Below are positions 1-7,413 of a stretch of 10,842 bases of DNA, piece by piece. This DNA comes from Pseudomonadota bacterium. GTDB lineage: Bacteria; Pseudomonadota; Gammaproteobacteria; Burkholderiales; Thiobacillaceae. The notes below the pieces were generated by a model. The model was given only the letters and a program-made list of their open reading frames with translations, searched no databases and was not told the origin of the DNA. The DNA is taken from NCBI GenBank assembly GCA_021847385.1, contig JAJZTV010000041.1:1-10842 (forward strand), written 5' to 3'. Both the position numbers and the translations under genes were made by a program. Every line of letters begins with the position of its first letter. Positions within the stretch are counted from its first letter, which is position 1.

Positions 1-31
1 TTTACCATGTTCGCCCCGGCACGCCGTTTAA

Positions 32-37
32 TATAAA
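32..37 (+). promoter_or_regulatory. Candidate -10 box for the HD-GYP gene
   Basis: TATAAA lies in a short AT-rich patch about 50 bases before the start codon at 90, in otherwise GC-rich DNA. No good -35 hexamer is visible at the usual spacing (positions 9-14 read GTTCGC), so this is a weak promoter guess based on the -10 match and base composition alone. Confidence 0.3.
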
Positions 38-57
38 CGCCTAATTTGGTGGGAAAC

Positions 58-70
58 GCCCCTAAGGGGC
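58..70 (+). other. Leader hairpin just before the HD-GYP ribosome binding site
   Basis: GCCCC and GGGGC form a perfect 5-bp GC-only stem around a TAA loop. A good Shine-Dalgarno sequence, GGAGGT at 75-80, follows four bases later, nine bases before the ATG at 90. No T-run follows, so it is not an intrinsic terminator. If transcribed, it would sit at the edge of the ribosome binding site and could affect mRNA stability or translation; this role is inferred. Confidence 0.4.
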
Positions 71-89
71 CTCTGGAGGTTCTACGACA

Positions 90-1718
90 ATGGATAATGC
101 CAATGTTTCGCTCATCGGCCGGTTGGAACAGCTCAACCAGATCGGTATCGCCCTCTCGGGCGAAAAAGACATCCAGGGGCTGCTGGAAAAGATCCTGCTG
201 GCGGCCAAGGACATCACCGCCAGCGATGCCGGCACCTTGTATCAGGTCATCGACGGCAAGGAGTTGCAATTCAGCATCCTGCGCAACGACAGCCTGAAAT
301 TCGCCCAGGGCGGCACCACCGGCAACCCGATCCGGCTGCCCAACATCCCGCTCTACTTGGCCGACGGTCAGCCCAACCACCGCATGGTCGCCGCGCACGC
401 GGCGGTGACCGGCGAGACGGTCAATATCGAGGATGCCTATACCGAGAGCGGTTTCGACTTCAAGGGCACCCGCGAATTCGACGCCCGTACCGGCTATCGC
501 TCGCAGTCCTTCCTGACCGTACCGATGCGCAACCACGAGGGCGACACCATCGGCGTGCTGCAATTGCTCAACGCGATCGACCCGGCAAGCAAGGCCATCC
601 GCAGCTTCAGCAAGGAAGACCAGCACCTGGTCGAATCGCTGGCCTCCCAGGCCGCCGTGGCGCTGACCAACCGCCAACTCATTCAGCAGTTGGAAGCCCT
701 GTTCGAATCGTTCATCGGCCTGATCAACGAGGCGATCGACGAGAAATCGCCCTATACCGGCGGCCATTGCCGACGCATCCCCGACCTGGCAGGCATGATC
801 GGCGACGCCGCCTCGCAAAGCACGACCGGTGGCCTGGCCGATTTCCGCATGACCGAGAAAGACCGCTACGAGCTGAAGATCGCCGCGATGCTGCACGACT
901 GCGGCAAGATCACCACACCGGTGCACGTAGTGGACAAGGCGACCAAGCTGGAAACCCTGTTCGACCGCATCCATCTGGTCGACGCCCGGTTCGACACACT
1001 ACGGCGCGATGCCGAGATCGCCCTGCTCAAAGCGCGCATCCAGGCGCTGGAGAACGGCAACCATCAAGGTGTGGAAAGCGCCCAGCGCATCTACGACGAA
1101 ACCGTGACCCAGCTCGAAGCCGACCGCGAATTCCTGCACAAGGCCAACCTCGGCGGCGAGTTCATGAAGCCGGAAGACCAGGCCAATGTCGACCGCATCG
1201 CGGCGTATACGATCCTGGACAAGGACGGCAAGGCGACCCGCTTCCTGAGCGAGGACGAGGCGTCCAACCTGAAGATCGCGCGCGGCACGCTGAACGACGC
1301 CGAGCGGGCGATCATCAACAACCACATCGTGGTCACGATCAAGATGCTGGAAGCGCTGCCGTGGCCGAAACACCTGAAGAACGTGCCGGAATACGCCGGC
1401 GGCCACCACGAGCGGATGGACGGCAAGGGCTACCCGAGGGGCCTGACGCGCGATCAGATGTCGGTGCAGGCCCGCATCCTGGCGGTGGCCGACATCTTCG
1501 AGGCCCTGACCGCCTCCGACCGCCCCTACAAGCGCGGCAAGACGCTATCCGAGGCGATCACCATCATGGGCCGGATGATGCTGGACCACCACATCGACCC
1601 GGAGCTGTTCGACGTGTTCATCCGCAACAAGCTCTACCTGCCCTATGCCGAGGCCTTCCTCGACCCGGCACAGATCGACGCGATCGACGAGAGCAAGATC
1701 CCGGGCTATACGCCCTAA
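90..1718 (+). CDS. GAF / HD-GYP domain phosphohydrolase (predicted c-di-GMP phosphodiesterase)
   Basis: A 542-residue cytoplasmic signalling protein; no signal peptide or membrane segment is visible. Residues about 10-195 look like a GAF sensor domain that would bind a small ligand. Residues about 205-520 are an HD-GYP domain, a family that hydrolyses cyclic-di-GMP. Likely metal and catalytic positions are H226 (YTGGH), H269-D270 with K273 (HDCGK), H412, H439-H440, the G447-Y448-P449 motif inside HHERMDGKGYP, and D468 (AVAD). About 170 residues separate HD from the HH motif, against roughly 60-65 in compact members such as RpfG, so the domain carries an insertion of about 105 residues, partly helical and charged. 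The start is supported by GGAGGT nine bases upstream. It converges on purL. Domain assignment is firm; enzymatic activity and GAF ligand are inferred. Confidence 0.9.
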   Translation: MDNANVSLIGRLEQLNQIGIALSGEKDIQGLLEKILLAAKDITASDAGTLYQVIDGKELQFSILRNDSLKFAQGGTTGNPIRLPNIPLYLADGQPNHRMVAAHAAVTGETVNIEDAYTESGFDFKGTREFDARTGYRSQSFLTVPMRNHEGDTIGVLQLLNAIDPASKAIRSFSKEDQHLVESLASQAAVALTNRQLIQQLEALFESFIGLINEAIDEKSPYTGGHCRRIPDLAGMIGDAASQSTTGGLADFRMTEKDRYELKIAAMLHDCGKITTPVHVVDKATKLETLFDRIHLVDARFDTLRRDAEIALLKARIQALENGNHQGVESAQRIYDETVTQLEADREFLHKANLGGEFMKPEDQANVDRIAAYTILDKDGKATRFLSEDEASNLKIARGTLNDAERAIINNHIVVTIKMLEALPWPKHLKNVPEYAGGHHERMDGKGYPRGLTRDQMSVQARILAVADIFEALTASDRPYKRGKTLSEAITIMGRMMLDHHIDPELFDVFIRNKLYLPYAEAFLDPAQIDAIDESKIPGYTP

Positions 1719-1743
1719 ATCAGGCCGATAAACACCGCAATTC

Positions 1744-1771
1744 CGCCATGCCCGCCTTCGCGGGGATGGCG
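1744..1771. repeat. REP-like palindrome in the convergent HD-GYP / purL gap
   Basis: An inverted repeat: CGCCAT (1744-1749) pairs with ATGGCG (1766-1771), and CCCGC (1751-1755) pairs with GCGGG (1760-1764), around a CTTC loop with one G-G mismatch. It lies between the stop codons of two converging genes and has no T-run on either side. The CCCGC-CTTC-GCGGG core resembles dispersed palindromic repeats common in proteobacterial intergenic regions. It may stabilise 3' ends or help end transcription in both directions; copy number cannot be judged from this window. Confidence 0.6.
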
Positions 1772-1782
1772 CTCTGGCTGAC

Positions 1783-4700
1783 TCAACCCACCCAGACCCG
1801 CGCATTGCGGAACAAGCGCAGCCACGGCCCATCCTCGCGCCAATCGTCCGGCCGCCAGGAGTGCTGCACTGCGCGCTGCACCCGCTCCGGGTGCGGCATC
1901 ATCACCGTGAACCGGCCGTCCGCCGTGGTCAGGCCGGCGATGCCGGCCGGCGAGCCGTTCGGGTTGAACGGATAGGCCTCGGTCGCGCGGCCGCCATTGT
2001 CGACATAGCGCAGCGCGGTCAGCGCGCGGTCTTGCGCGCCGGCGCCGAACACCGCCCGGCCCTCGCCGTGCGCCACCACGATGGGCATGCGGCTGCCGGC
2101 CATGCCGGCCAGCAGGATCGATGGCGATTCCGGTACCTCGACCATCACGAAACGGGCCTCGAACTGCTCCGACAGGTTGCGCTCGAAGCGCGGCCAGGCC
2201 TCGGCGCCGGGGATGATGTCTTTCAAGCGGCTCATCATCTGGCAGCCGTTGCAGACGCCCAAGGCGAAGGTGTCGCTGCGCTGGAAGAAGGCCTCGAACG
2301 CGTCGCGGGCGCGGGCATTGTGCAGGATCGACGCCGCCCAACCGCCGCCGGCGCCTAGCACGTCGCCGTAGCTGAAGCCGCCGCAGGCGACCAGGCCCTT
2401 GAAGTCCTTGAGCGAGACGCGGCCGGACAGGATGTCGCTCATGTGCACATCGACCGCATCGAAGCCGGCCTTGGCGAAGGCCGCGGCCATCTCGACCTGG
2501 CCGTTCACGCCCTGCTCGCGCAGTACCGCCATCTTGGGTTTGGCTGCGGTCTTCTTCACATAGGGCGCGGCGACGTCCTCGTTCAGATCGAAGCTCAGCT
2601 TGGCCGACAGGCCGGGGTCGGCCGCGTTCTTCAGCGCCTCGAATTCCTGGCGCGCGCAGTCCGGATTGTCGCGCAGGGCCTGGATGCGATAGCTGGCCTC
2701 GGACCAGGCGACGATCAGGTCGGTGCGCGCCTCGTCGAGCAGCACCTTGCCCGCTTGCGCCACGCGCACGCGGTCGGCGTTGTTGAGCGTGCCGACCACG
2801 CGGGCCATGCCGGCCAGACCGGCCGCCTCGGCGGCGGCGAGCACGGCAGCGGCATCGGCACGACGCACCTGCAGCACCGCGCCCAGCTCCTCGCTGAACA
2901 AGGCGGCGAACGGCTCGCCCGCGTCCAATTCGATATCGACGCCGACATGGCCGGCGAAGGCCATCTCGCACACTGCGGCAAACAGGCCGCCGTCCGAACG
3001 GTCGTGATAGGCGATCAGCTTGCCTGCGCCGTTGAGCTGCTGGATCAGGCCGAAGCAGGCCTTCAGCCGCGCGGCATCGTCCAGGTCCGGGCAGCGGTCG
3101 CCCAGCGCGTTATAGGTCTCGGCCAGCACACTGGCGCCCAGGCGGTCCTGGCCGGCGCCGAGGTCGAGCAGGATCAACGCCGTGTCGCCCAGGTCGCCGC
3201 GCAACTGCGGGGTCAAGGTGCGACGGGCGTCCGCCACCGGCGCGAAGGCGGTCACGATCAGCGACAAGGGCGAGACCACGGCCTTCTTCGCGCCGCCCTC
3301 CTCCCAGCGCGTGGCCATGGACATCGAGTCCTTGCCGACCGGGATGCTGATGCCCAGCGCCGGGCAAAGCTCCTTGGCCACGGCCCGCACCGTATCGAAC
3401 AGCGCGGCATCCTCGCCCGGGTGGCCGGCCGCCGCCATCCAGTTGGCCGACAGCCGGATGTCGGAGATGTCCTTCACCGAGGCCGCCGCCAGGTTCAGCA
3501 CCGACTCGGCCACGGCCATGCGGCCGGAGGCGGCCGGGTCGATCAGGGCCAGCGGCGTGCGCTCGCCCATGGCCATGGCCTCGCCCAGATCGGTGTCGTA
3601 ACCCATGGTGGTGACCGCGACATCGGCCACCGGCACCTGCCAGGGGCCGACGAACTGGTCGCGCGCAGTGAAGCCGCCGACGGTGCGGTCGCCGATGGTG
3701 ATCAGGAAATTCTTGCTGGCCACGGTGGGATGGCGCAGCACGCGATAGGCCGCGTCCTTCAGCGCGATGCCGCTGGCGTCGAAGGGCTTGAGCGTCGGCG
3801 CCACGTGCGCGACATCGCGGGTCATGCGCGGCGGCTTGCCCAAGAGCACGTCCATCGGCATGTCGACCGGGGTGTTGCCGAAATGGCGGTCGGTCACGGT
3901 CAGCTGGCCGTCGTCGGTAGCGACGCCGACCACGGCGAAGGGGCAGCGCTCGCGCTCGCACAGCGCGCGGAAGCGGTCCAGGTCCTTCGGCGCGATGGCC
4001 AGGACGTAGCGCTCCTGCGACTCGTTGCACCAGATCTCCTTCGGCGCCATGCCCGGCTCTTCGCTCGGCACCTCGCGCAGCTCGAACCGGGCGCCCAGGC
4101 CGGCGCCGTGCGCCAGTTCCGGCATCGCGTTGGACAGGCCGCCGGCACCGACGTCATGCACCGACAGGATCGGGTTGTCCGCGCCCAGCTGCCAGCAGCG
4201 GTCGATCACCTCCTGCGCCCGGCGCTGAATCTCAGGGTTGCCGCGCTGGACCGAATCGAAGTCCAGCGCCTCGACGTTGGCGCCCGCGCCCATGCTGGAG
4301 GCGGCACCGCCGCCCATGCCGATCAGCAGGCCGGGGCCGCCCAGTTGGATCAGCAGCGTACCGGCCGGGAATTGCCGCTTGTGGATATGATCCTCGCGGA
4401 TGTTGCCGACCCCGCCGGCCAGCATGATCGGCTTGTGGTAGCCGCGCACCTGGCCGTCTGGCGTCTGCTGCTCATAGGCGCGGAAGTAGCCGGCCAGGTT
4501 GGGCCGGCCGAATTCATTGTTGAAGGCGGCGGCGCCGATCGGGCCGTCGATCATGATCTGCAAGGGCGAAACGATGCGACCCGGCTTGCCGAACTCACGC
4601 TCCCACGGCTGCTCGTAACCGGGAATCTTCAGGTTGGACACGGTAAAGCCACAAAGGCCGGCCTTCGGTTTGGAACCGGTGCCGGTGGCGCCCTCGTCGC

Positions 4701-5619
4701 GGATCTCGCCGCCCGAACCGGTGGCCGCACCGGGAAAAGGTGCGATCGCGGTCGGGTGGTTGTGCGTCTCCACCTTCATCAGGATATGGGTGGGCTCTTC
4801 GTGGAAGCGGTAGCCCTGGTCGGCATCGGGGTAGAAGCGGCCAATGGTCGCGCCGGCGATCACCGAGGCATTGTCGGAATAGGCCGACAACGTGCCCTGC
4901 GGCCGCACCGCATGGGTGTGGCGGATCATGCCGAACAGCGACTCGTCCTGCGCCTGGCCGTCGATCACCCAGGAGGCGTTGAAAATCTTGTGCCGGCAAT
5001 GCTCGGAGTTGGCCTGGGCGAACATCATCAACTCGACGTCGGTCGGGTTGCGCCCGGCGCGGCTGAAGTTCTCCACCAGATAGTCGATCTCGTCCGGCGA
5101 CAGCGCCAGGCCCCACTCCGCGTTGGCCTGCTCCAGCGCGGCCTTGCCGCCTGTCAGCAGATCGACGCTGGCCAGCTCGCGCGGCGCCACATGCGAGAAC
5201 AACTGCGCCGCCTCGCCCTCGTCGAACAACACGCTCTCGGTCATGCGGTCGTGCAGGTGCGGCAAGGCCTGGGCCGTGTCCACGCCGCTCAGGCGATAGG
5301 CGATGCCACGTTCGATGCGGGCAATGGCCTGCAAGCCGCAGTTGCGGGCGATGTCGGTCGCCTTGGACGACCACGGCGACACCGTGCCCAAGCGCGGCGT
5401 CACCAGAATAGTCTTGACTTCGGGGCTGTGCGCCCGCGCCTCCAGCAACTCGGCCAGAAACGCCGCATCAGCCTCGGCCAGCGGGCCGTTCAACTCGACA
5501 AAATAGCGAAACTCCGCCTCGACCCCGGTGCAGCCCAGCGGCCGCAACCGCTCCATAAGTTTGTCGATACGGAAAGACGAAAGGGCAGAACCGCCCCGCA
5601 GAAACAGAACCTCGGCCAT
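1783..5619 (-). CDS. purL: Phosphoribosylformylglycinamidine synthase (FGAM synthase, large single-chain form)
   Basis: A 1,278-residue cytoplasmic enzyme for the fourth step of de novo purine synthesis: FGAR, glutamine and ATP give FGAM, glutamate and ADP. The length fits the single-chain proteobacterial type (E. coli about 1,295), not the split PurS/L/Q type. The N-terminal PurS-like part covers about residues 1-150. The synthetase core shows NSEHCRHKIF (204-213) and the nucleotide-binding stretch from MKVETHNHPT (281-290) through GSGGEIRDEGATG. The C-terminal glutaminase has the nucleophile C1123 in GVCNGCQ and H1243 and E1245 in MMPHPE, the expected triad. It ends in the family-typical RNAR segment. 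The ATG at 5619 has only a weak GGA upstream, but the N-terminus MAEVLFLRGGSALS fits the family. A probable promoter lies just upstream, so it is likely transcribed separately from the receiver gene before it. Confidence 0.98.
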   Translation of the reverse strand: MAEVLFLRGGSALSSFRIDKLMERLRPLGCTGVEAEFRYFVELNGPLAEADAAFLAELLEARAHSPEVKTILVTPRLGTVSPWSSKATDIARNCGLQAIARIERGIAYRLSGVDTAQALPHLHDRMTESVLFDEGEAAQLFSHVAPRELASVDLLTGGKAALEQANAEWGLALSPDEIDYLVENFSRAGRNPTDVELMMFAQANSEHCRHKIFNASWVIDGQAQDESLFGMIRHTHAVRPQGTLSAYSDNASVIAGATIGRFYPDADQGYRFHEEPTHILMKVETHNHPTAIAPFPGAATGSGGEIRDEGATGTGSKPKAGLCGFTVSNLKIPGYEQPWEREFGKPGRIVSPLQIMIDGPIGAAAFNNEFGRPNLAGYFRAYEQQTPDGQVRGYHKPIMLAGGVGNIREDHIHKRQFPAGTLLIQLGGPGLLIGMGGGAASSMGAGANVEALDFDSVQRGNPEIQRRAQEVIDRCWQLGADNPILSVHDVGAGGLSNAMPELAHGAGLGARFELREVPSEEPGMAPKEIWCNESQERYVLAIAPKDLDRFRALCERERCPFAVVGVATDDGQLTVTDRHFGNTPVDMPMDVLLGKPPRMTRDVAHVAPTLKPFDASGIALKDAAYRVLRHPTVASKNFLITIGDRTVGGFTARDQFVGPWQVPVADVAVTTMGYDTDLGEAMAMGERTPLALIDPAASGRMAVAESVLNLAAASVKDISDIRLSANWMAAAGHPGEDAALFDTVRAVAKELCPALGISIPVGKDSMSMATRWEEGGAKKAVVSPLSLIVTAFAPVADARRTLTPQLRGDLGDTALILLDLGAGQDRLGASVLAETYNALGDRCPDLDDAARLKACFGLIQQLNGAGKLIAYHDRSDGGLFAAVCEMAFAGHVGVDIELDAGEPFAALFSEELGAVLQVRRADAAAVLAAAEAAGLAGMARVVGTLNNADRVRVAQAGKVLLDEARTDLIVAWSEASYRIQALRDNPDCARQEFEALKNAADPGLSAKLSFDLNEDVAAPYVKKTAAKPKMAVLREQGVNGQVEMAAAFAKAGFDAVDVHMSDILSGRVSLKDFKGLVACGGFSYGDVLGAGGGWAASILHNARARDAFEAFFQRSDTFALGVCNGCQMMSRLKDIIPGAEAWPRFERNLSEQFEARFVMVEVPESPSILLAGMAGSRMPIVVAHGEGRAVFGAGAQDRALTALRYVDNGGRATEAYPFNPNGSPAGIAGLTTADGRFTVMMPHPERVQRAVQHSWRPDDWREDGPWLRLFRNARVWVG

Positions 5620-5646
5620 GACTGATCCGGCGATGGGAAAAGCGCA

Positions 5647-5652
5647 ATTTTA
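5647..5652 (-). promoter_or_regulatory. Probable -10 box of the purL promoter
   Basis: Read on the minus strand, the sequence is GGGTAAAATTGCGC, with TAAAAT as the -10 hexamer. It lies 27 bases before the purL ATG, giving a predicted 5' leader of about 20 bases. No clear -35 match is visible. No PurR-type operator could be recognised. Confidence 0.5.
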
Positions 5653-5748
5653 CCCGATGCCCTCCCAGTCGGGCGGGGTTGACAGGAGGCCTACCGTAGC
5701 GGCGGGGGCCATATCGGGCGACTTAATTGTGCAGTTACCACCTGGCAC

Positions 5749-6162
5749 CTACACCGCCGAACTCCCTTCCCCCGTCATCCCCTGCCTCATCGCCTTCTCC
5801 AAGGCATCGCCGACCCGTTTGGCGTTGAACGGTTTGACGATATAGCCGGCGGCACCGTGGCCGACGGCCTCGCGCACGGTAAGCATGCTGGCGTCGGAGG
5901 TGATCATCACCACCTTGCTGCCGGGCACTTCCTGACGCAACACCCCCAGCACTTCCAGGCCGGACATGCCGGGCATCATGACATCCAGGCAGACGACGTC
6001 GGGGCGCTGCTCCTTGCATTGCGCGATGGCTTGTTCGCCGTTGGCGGCCTCGCCGGTGACGGCCCAGCCCTCTTCGCGCAAGATGACCCGCAGCAGACTG
6101 CGCAGCATGGGGTCGTCATCGACGATCAGGGCCGTGCCCTTGAATGTAACGTTTGGATCCAT
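5749..6162 (-). CDS. Single-domain CheY-like response regulator (receiver only)
   Basis: A 137-residue receiver domain with no output domain. Visible receiver residues are the acidic cluster D15-D16-D17 in IVDDDP, the phospho-acceptor D60 in CLDVMMPG, T88 in MITSD, and K110-P111 in VKPF, so it should be competent for phosphorylation by a histidine kinase. No kinase gene is in the window. It acts in the cytoplasm, probably by protein contact rather than DNA binding; partner and pathway are unknown. The ATG at 6162 puts the first beta strand at the usual distance from the N-terminus but has no recognisable Shine-Dalgarno sequence, and an intrinsic terminator for the preceding gene ends about 20 bases upstream. 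No promoter is evident. The 129-base gap to purL contains purL's own promoter. Family certain, specific role unknown. Confidence 0.93.
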   Translation of the reverse strand: MDPNVTFKGTALIVDDDPMLRSLLRVILREEGWAVTGEAANGEQAIAQCKEQRPDVVCLDVMMPGMSGLEVLGVLRQEVPGSKVVMITSDASMLTVREAVGHGAAGYIVKPFNAKRVGDALEKAMRQGMTGEGSSAV

Positions 6163-6182
6163 ATCGAATGCACCGCGCTTAC

Positions 6183-6208
6183 AAAAAAAGGGCCGTGCAA
6201 CCGGCCCT
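6183..6208 (-). terminator. Intrinsic (rho-independent) terminator of the small cysteine-protein gene
   Basis: On the minus strand AGGGCCG and CGGCCCT form a perfect 7-bp GC-rich stem with a 6-base loop, followed directly by a run of seven T (the A-run at 6183-6189, whose last base is also the end of the stem). It lies 20 bases past the stop codon of the gene at 6228-6491. It is the clearest terminator in the window. Confidence 0.9.
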
Positions 6209-6227
6209 CTTCGATAACAAAATGTAG

Positions 6228-6491
6228 CTAACGTCTGACCTTGCCGCCTTCTGTTTCCTTTACTTCGGTGCCCGCTGGCTTAAGGTAATCGACGCCGCAA
6301 TAGTGCAGCAGATAGTCCGGCGCCTCGGGGCTTTCATCGATCACCCCGGCCATCGCTTCGGCCAATTGCTCGCAATCGACCTGGACACAGGCCTGATCCA
6401 ACTTGCACGCCACCACCGGCGCACCGGCCGGGCTCACCGGCACGGCCTCGGCCGCTTTGTCCTGCACATACTTGTCTTCGTTTGGGCACAT
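6228..6491 (-). CDS. Small cysteine-containing protein of unknown function
   Basis: An 87-residue acidic protein that I do not recognise. Starting at ATG 6491, it has cysteines at 2, 29, 35, 40 and 65; the central three form C-x5-C-x4-C (CKLDQACVQVDC), which could bind a metal or form disulfides, but no known zinc-ribbon, ferredoxin or rubredoxin pattern fits. Residues 12-28 are Ala/Pro/Val-rich and look like a linker; 41-51 is probably helical; the tail is charged and ends KVRR. No signal peptide or membrane segment is seen. The start is well supported by AGGAG six bases upstream; an in-frame TTG at 6506 would overlap this site and is unlikely. It is a single-gene unit: AT-rich divergent promoter region in front, strong terminator behind. 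Real gene very likely, function unknown. Confidence 0.8.
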   Translation of the reverse strand: MCPNEDKYVQDKAAEAVPVSPAGAPVVACKLDQACVQVDCEQLAEAMAGVIDESPEAPDYLLHYCGVDYLKPAGTEVKETEGGKVRR

Positions 6492-6497
6492 AATGAT

Positions 6498-6502
6498 CTC
6501 CT
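6498..6502 (-). promoter_or_regulatory. Strong Shine-Dalgarno site that fixes the start of the small cysteine protein
   Basis: On the minus strand AAGGAGATCATT precedes ATG 6491. AGGAG with a six-base spacer is near-ideal, selecting this ATG over the in-frame TTG at 6506, which would put the Shine-Dalgarno sequence inside the coding region. Confidence 0.8.
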
Positions 6503-6503
6503 T

Positions 6504-6553
6504 CAAACGCGACGTGTAATAGAGTTATAGCTTATTTATTCGATAGACCCAGC
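6504..6553. promoter_or_regulatory. AT-rich divergent promoter region between the small gene and nnrD
   Basis: The 62 bases between the two divergent start codons include an AT-rich run (about 6515-6545, with TTATAGC and TTATTTATT) in GC-rich surroundings. Both genes probably start transcription here. Candidate -10 boxes include TATAAC or TATTAC on the minus strand and TATAGC on the plus strand, but none has a convincing -35 partner, so exact sites are not assigned. Confidence 0.45.
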
Positions 6554-7411
6554 ATGACTATGGTCGTTCCCATGGATATCCGGCTCGATGTGCTGCGCGG
6601 CTGGCTCAAGCCCAGACCGGTGGACAGCCATAAGGGTGATTTCGGCAGCGTCGGCGTGGTCGGCGGCGCGCCGGGCATGGCCGGAGCCGCGCTGCTCGCC
6701 GGCCGCGCCGCGCTGTGGCTAGGGGCGGGCCGAGTCTATATTGGGTTGCTGGATAACCGTATCGCCGCCGACCCGATGATGCCCGAACTCATGATCGTGC
6801 CGCCCGAGCATGCGCTTGAGTTGGCACCGCCTGCCTGTCTGGTGCTCGGCCCCGGTCTGGGCCATAGCGGCACCGCCCGGCAATGCCTGGCCGATGCGCT
6901 GCGCAAACCCCTGCCCGTGCTGATCGATGCCGATGGCCTCAACCTGCTGGCCCGCGATAGCGAACTGCAAACCTTGCTCAAGCAACGCCCAGCCTCGACC
7001 CTACTCACCCCCCACCCCGGCGAGGCCGGACGCTTGCTCGGGCTCGACAGCCAAACGGTACAGGCAGAGCGCACAGGCAGCGCACGGCAACTGGCCATAC
7101 GCTTCGGCTGCAATATCGTGCTGAAAGGTGCCGGCAGTTTGGTGGCGACCCCTGACGGCCAGCTTTGGCGCAATACGACGGGCAACCCAGGGCTAGCCAG
7201 CGCAGGCATGGGCGACGTGCTGGCCGGCATGATCGCGGCGCTGGTGGCCCAGGGCCTCACGCTGGAACGTGCCGCAATCTACGCCATCCATCTGCATGGT
7301 GCGGCGGCCGATAAGCTGGTGGCGGAAGGACAAGGCCCAGTCGGACTGAGCGCCAGCGAGGTGGCACAGGCAGCGCGTGGGCTACTGAATAGCTGGCTGA
7401 AATCCGCCTGA
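6554..7411 (+). CDS. nnrD: ADP-dependent (S)-NAD(P)H-hydrate dehydratase
   Basis: A 285-residue metabolite-repair enzyme of the YjeF C-terminal / CARKD family (ribokinase-like fold). It uses ADP to dehydrate NADHX and NADPHX, the hydrated damage products, back to NADH and NADPH in the cytoplasm. Family features are HKGDFGSVGVVGG (26-38), DADGLNLL (125-132), LTPHPGEAGRLL (151-162), and NTTGNPGLASAGMGDVLAG (207-225), where D221 is the likely catalytic aspartate. The NnrE epimerase domain, often fused in front, is absent, so epimerisation would have to be supplied elsewhere. The start is uncertain: ATGs at 6554, 6560 and 6572 are in frame and none has a clear Shine-Dalgarno; conserved sequence begins after residue 7, so all are possible. 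It diverges from the small cysteine gene and ends two bases from the galU stop. Confidence 0.94.
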   Translation: MTMVVPMDIRLDVLRGWLKPRPVDSHKGDFGSVGVVGGAPGMAGAALLAGRAALWLGAGRVYIGLLDNRIAADPMMPELMIVPPEHALELAPPACLVLGPGLGHSGTARQCLADALRKPLPVLIDADGLNLLARDSELQTLLKQRPASTLLTPHPGEAGRLLGLDSQTVQAERTGSARQLAIRFGCNIVLKGAGSLVATPDGQLWRNTTGNPGLASAGMGDVLAGMIAALVAQGLTLERAAIYAIHLHGAAADKLVAEGQGPVGLSASEVAQAARGLLNSWLKSA

Positions 7412-7413
7412 CG

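Noticed and set aside
767..1975. A 402-codon plus-strand frame overlapping the HD-GYP gene and running into purL
   Set aside because: The product is Arg/Pro/Gly-rich without domains, and it overlaps two well-supported genes in the wrong frame or strand.
2340..2400. Glycine in GAGGGWA of the PurL glutaminase domain where E. coli has glutamate (GAGEGWA)
   Set aside because: The position varies among PurL homologues as I recall them, and the catalytic Cys, His and Glu are all present, so there is no reason to suspect loss of function.
2443..5625. A very long open frame on the plus strand opposite purL (1,060 codons)
   Set aside because: It lies entirely antisense to an unmistakable purL. Its product is a low-complexity mix rich in Ala, Arg, Gly, His and Gln with no domain signature, as expected from the complement of GC-rich coding DNA.
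90..6162. A signalling operon made of the HD-GYP protein and the CheY-like receiver
   Set aside because: They lie on opposite strands with purL between them; nothing in the sequence links them.
6492..6506. Upstream TTG start (6506) for the small cysteine protein
   Set aside because: It would place the near-ideal AGGAG Shine-Dalgarno sequence inside the coding region; ATG 6491 is correctly spaced from it.
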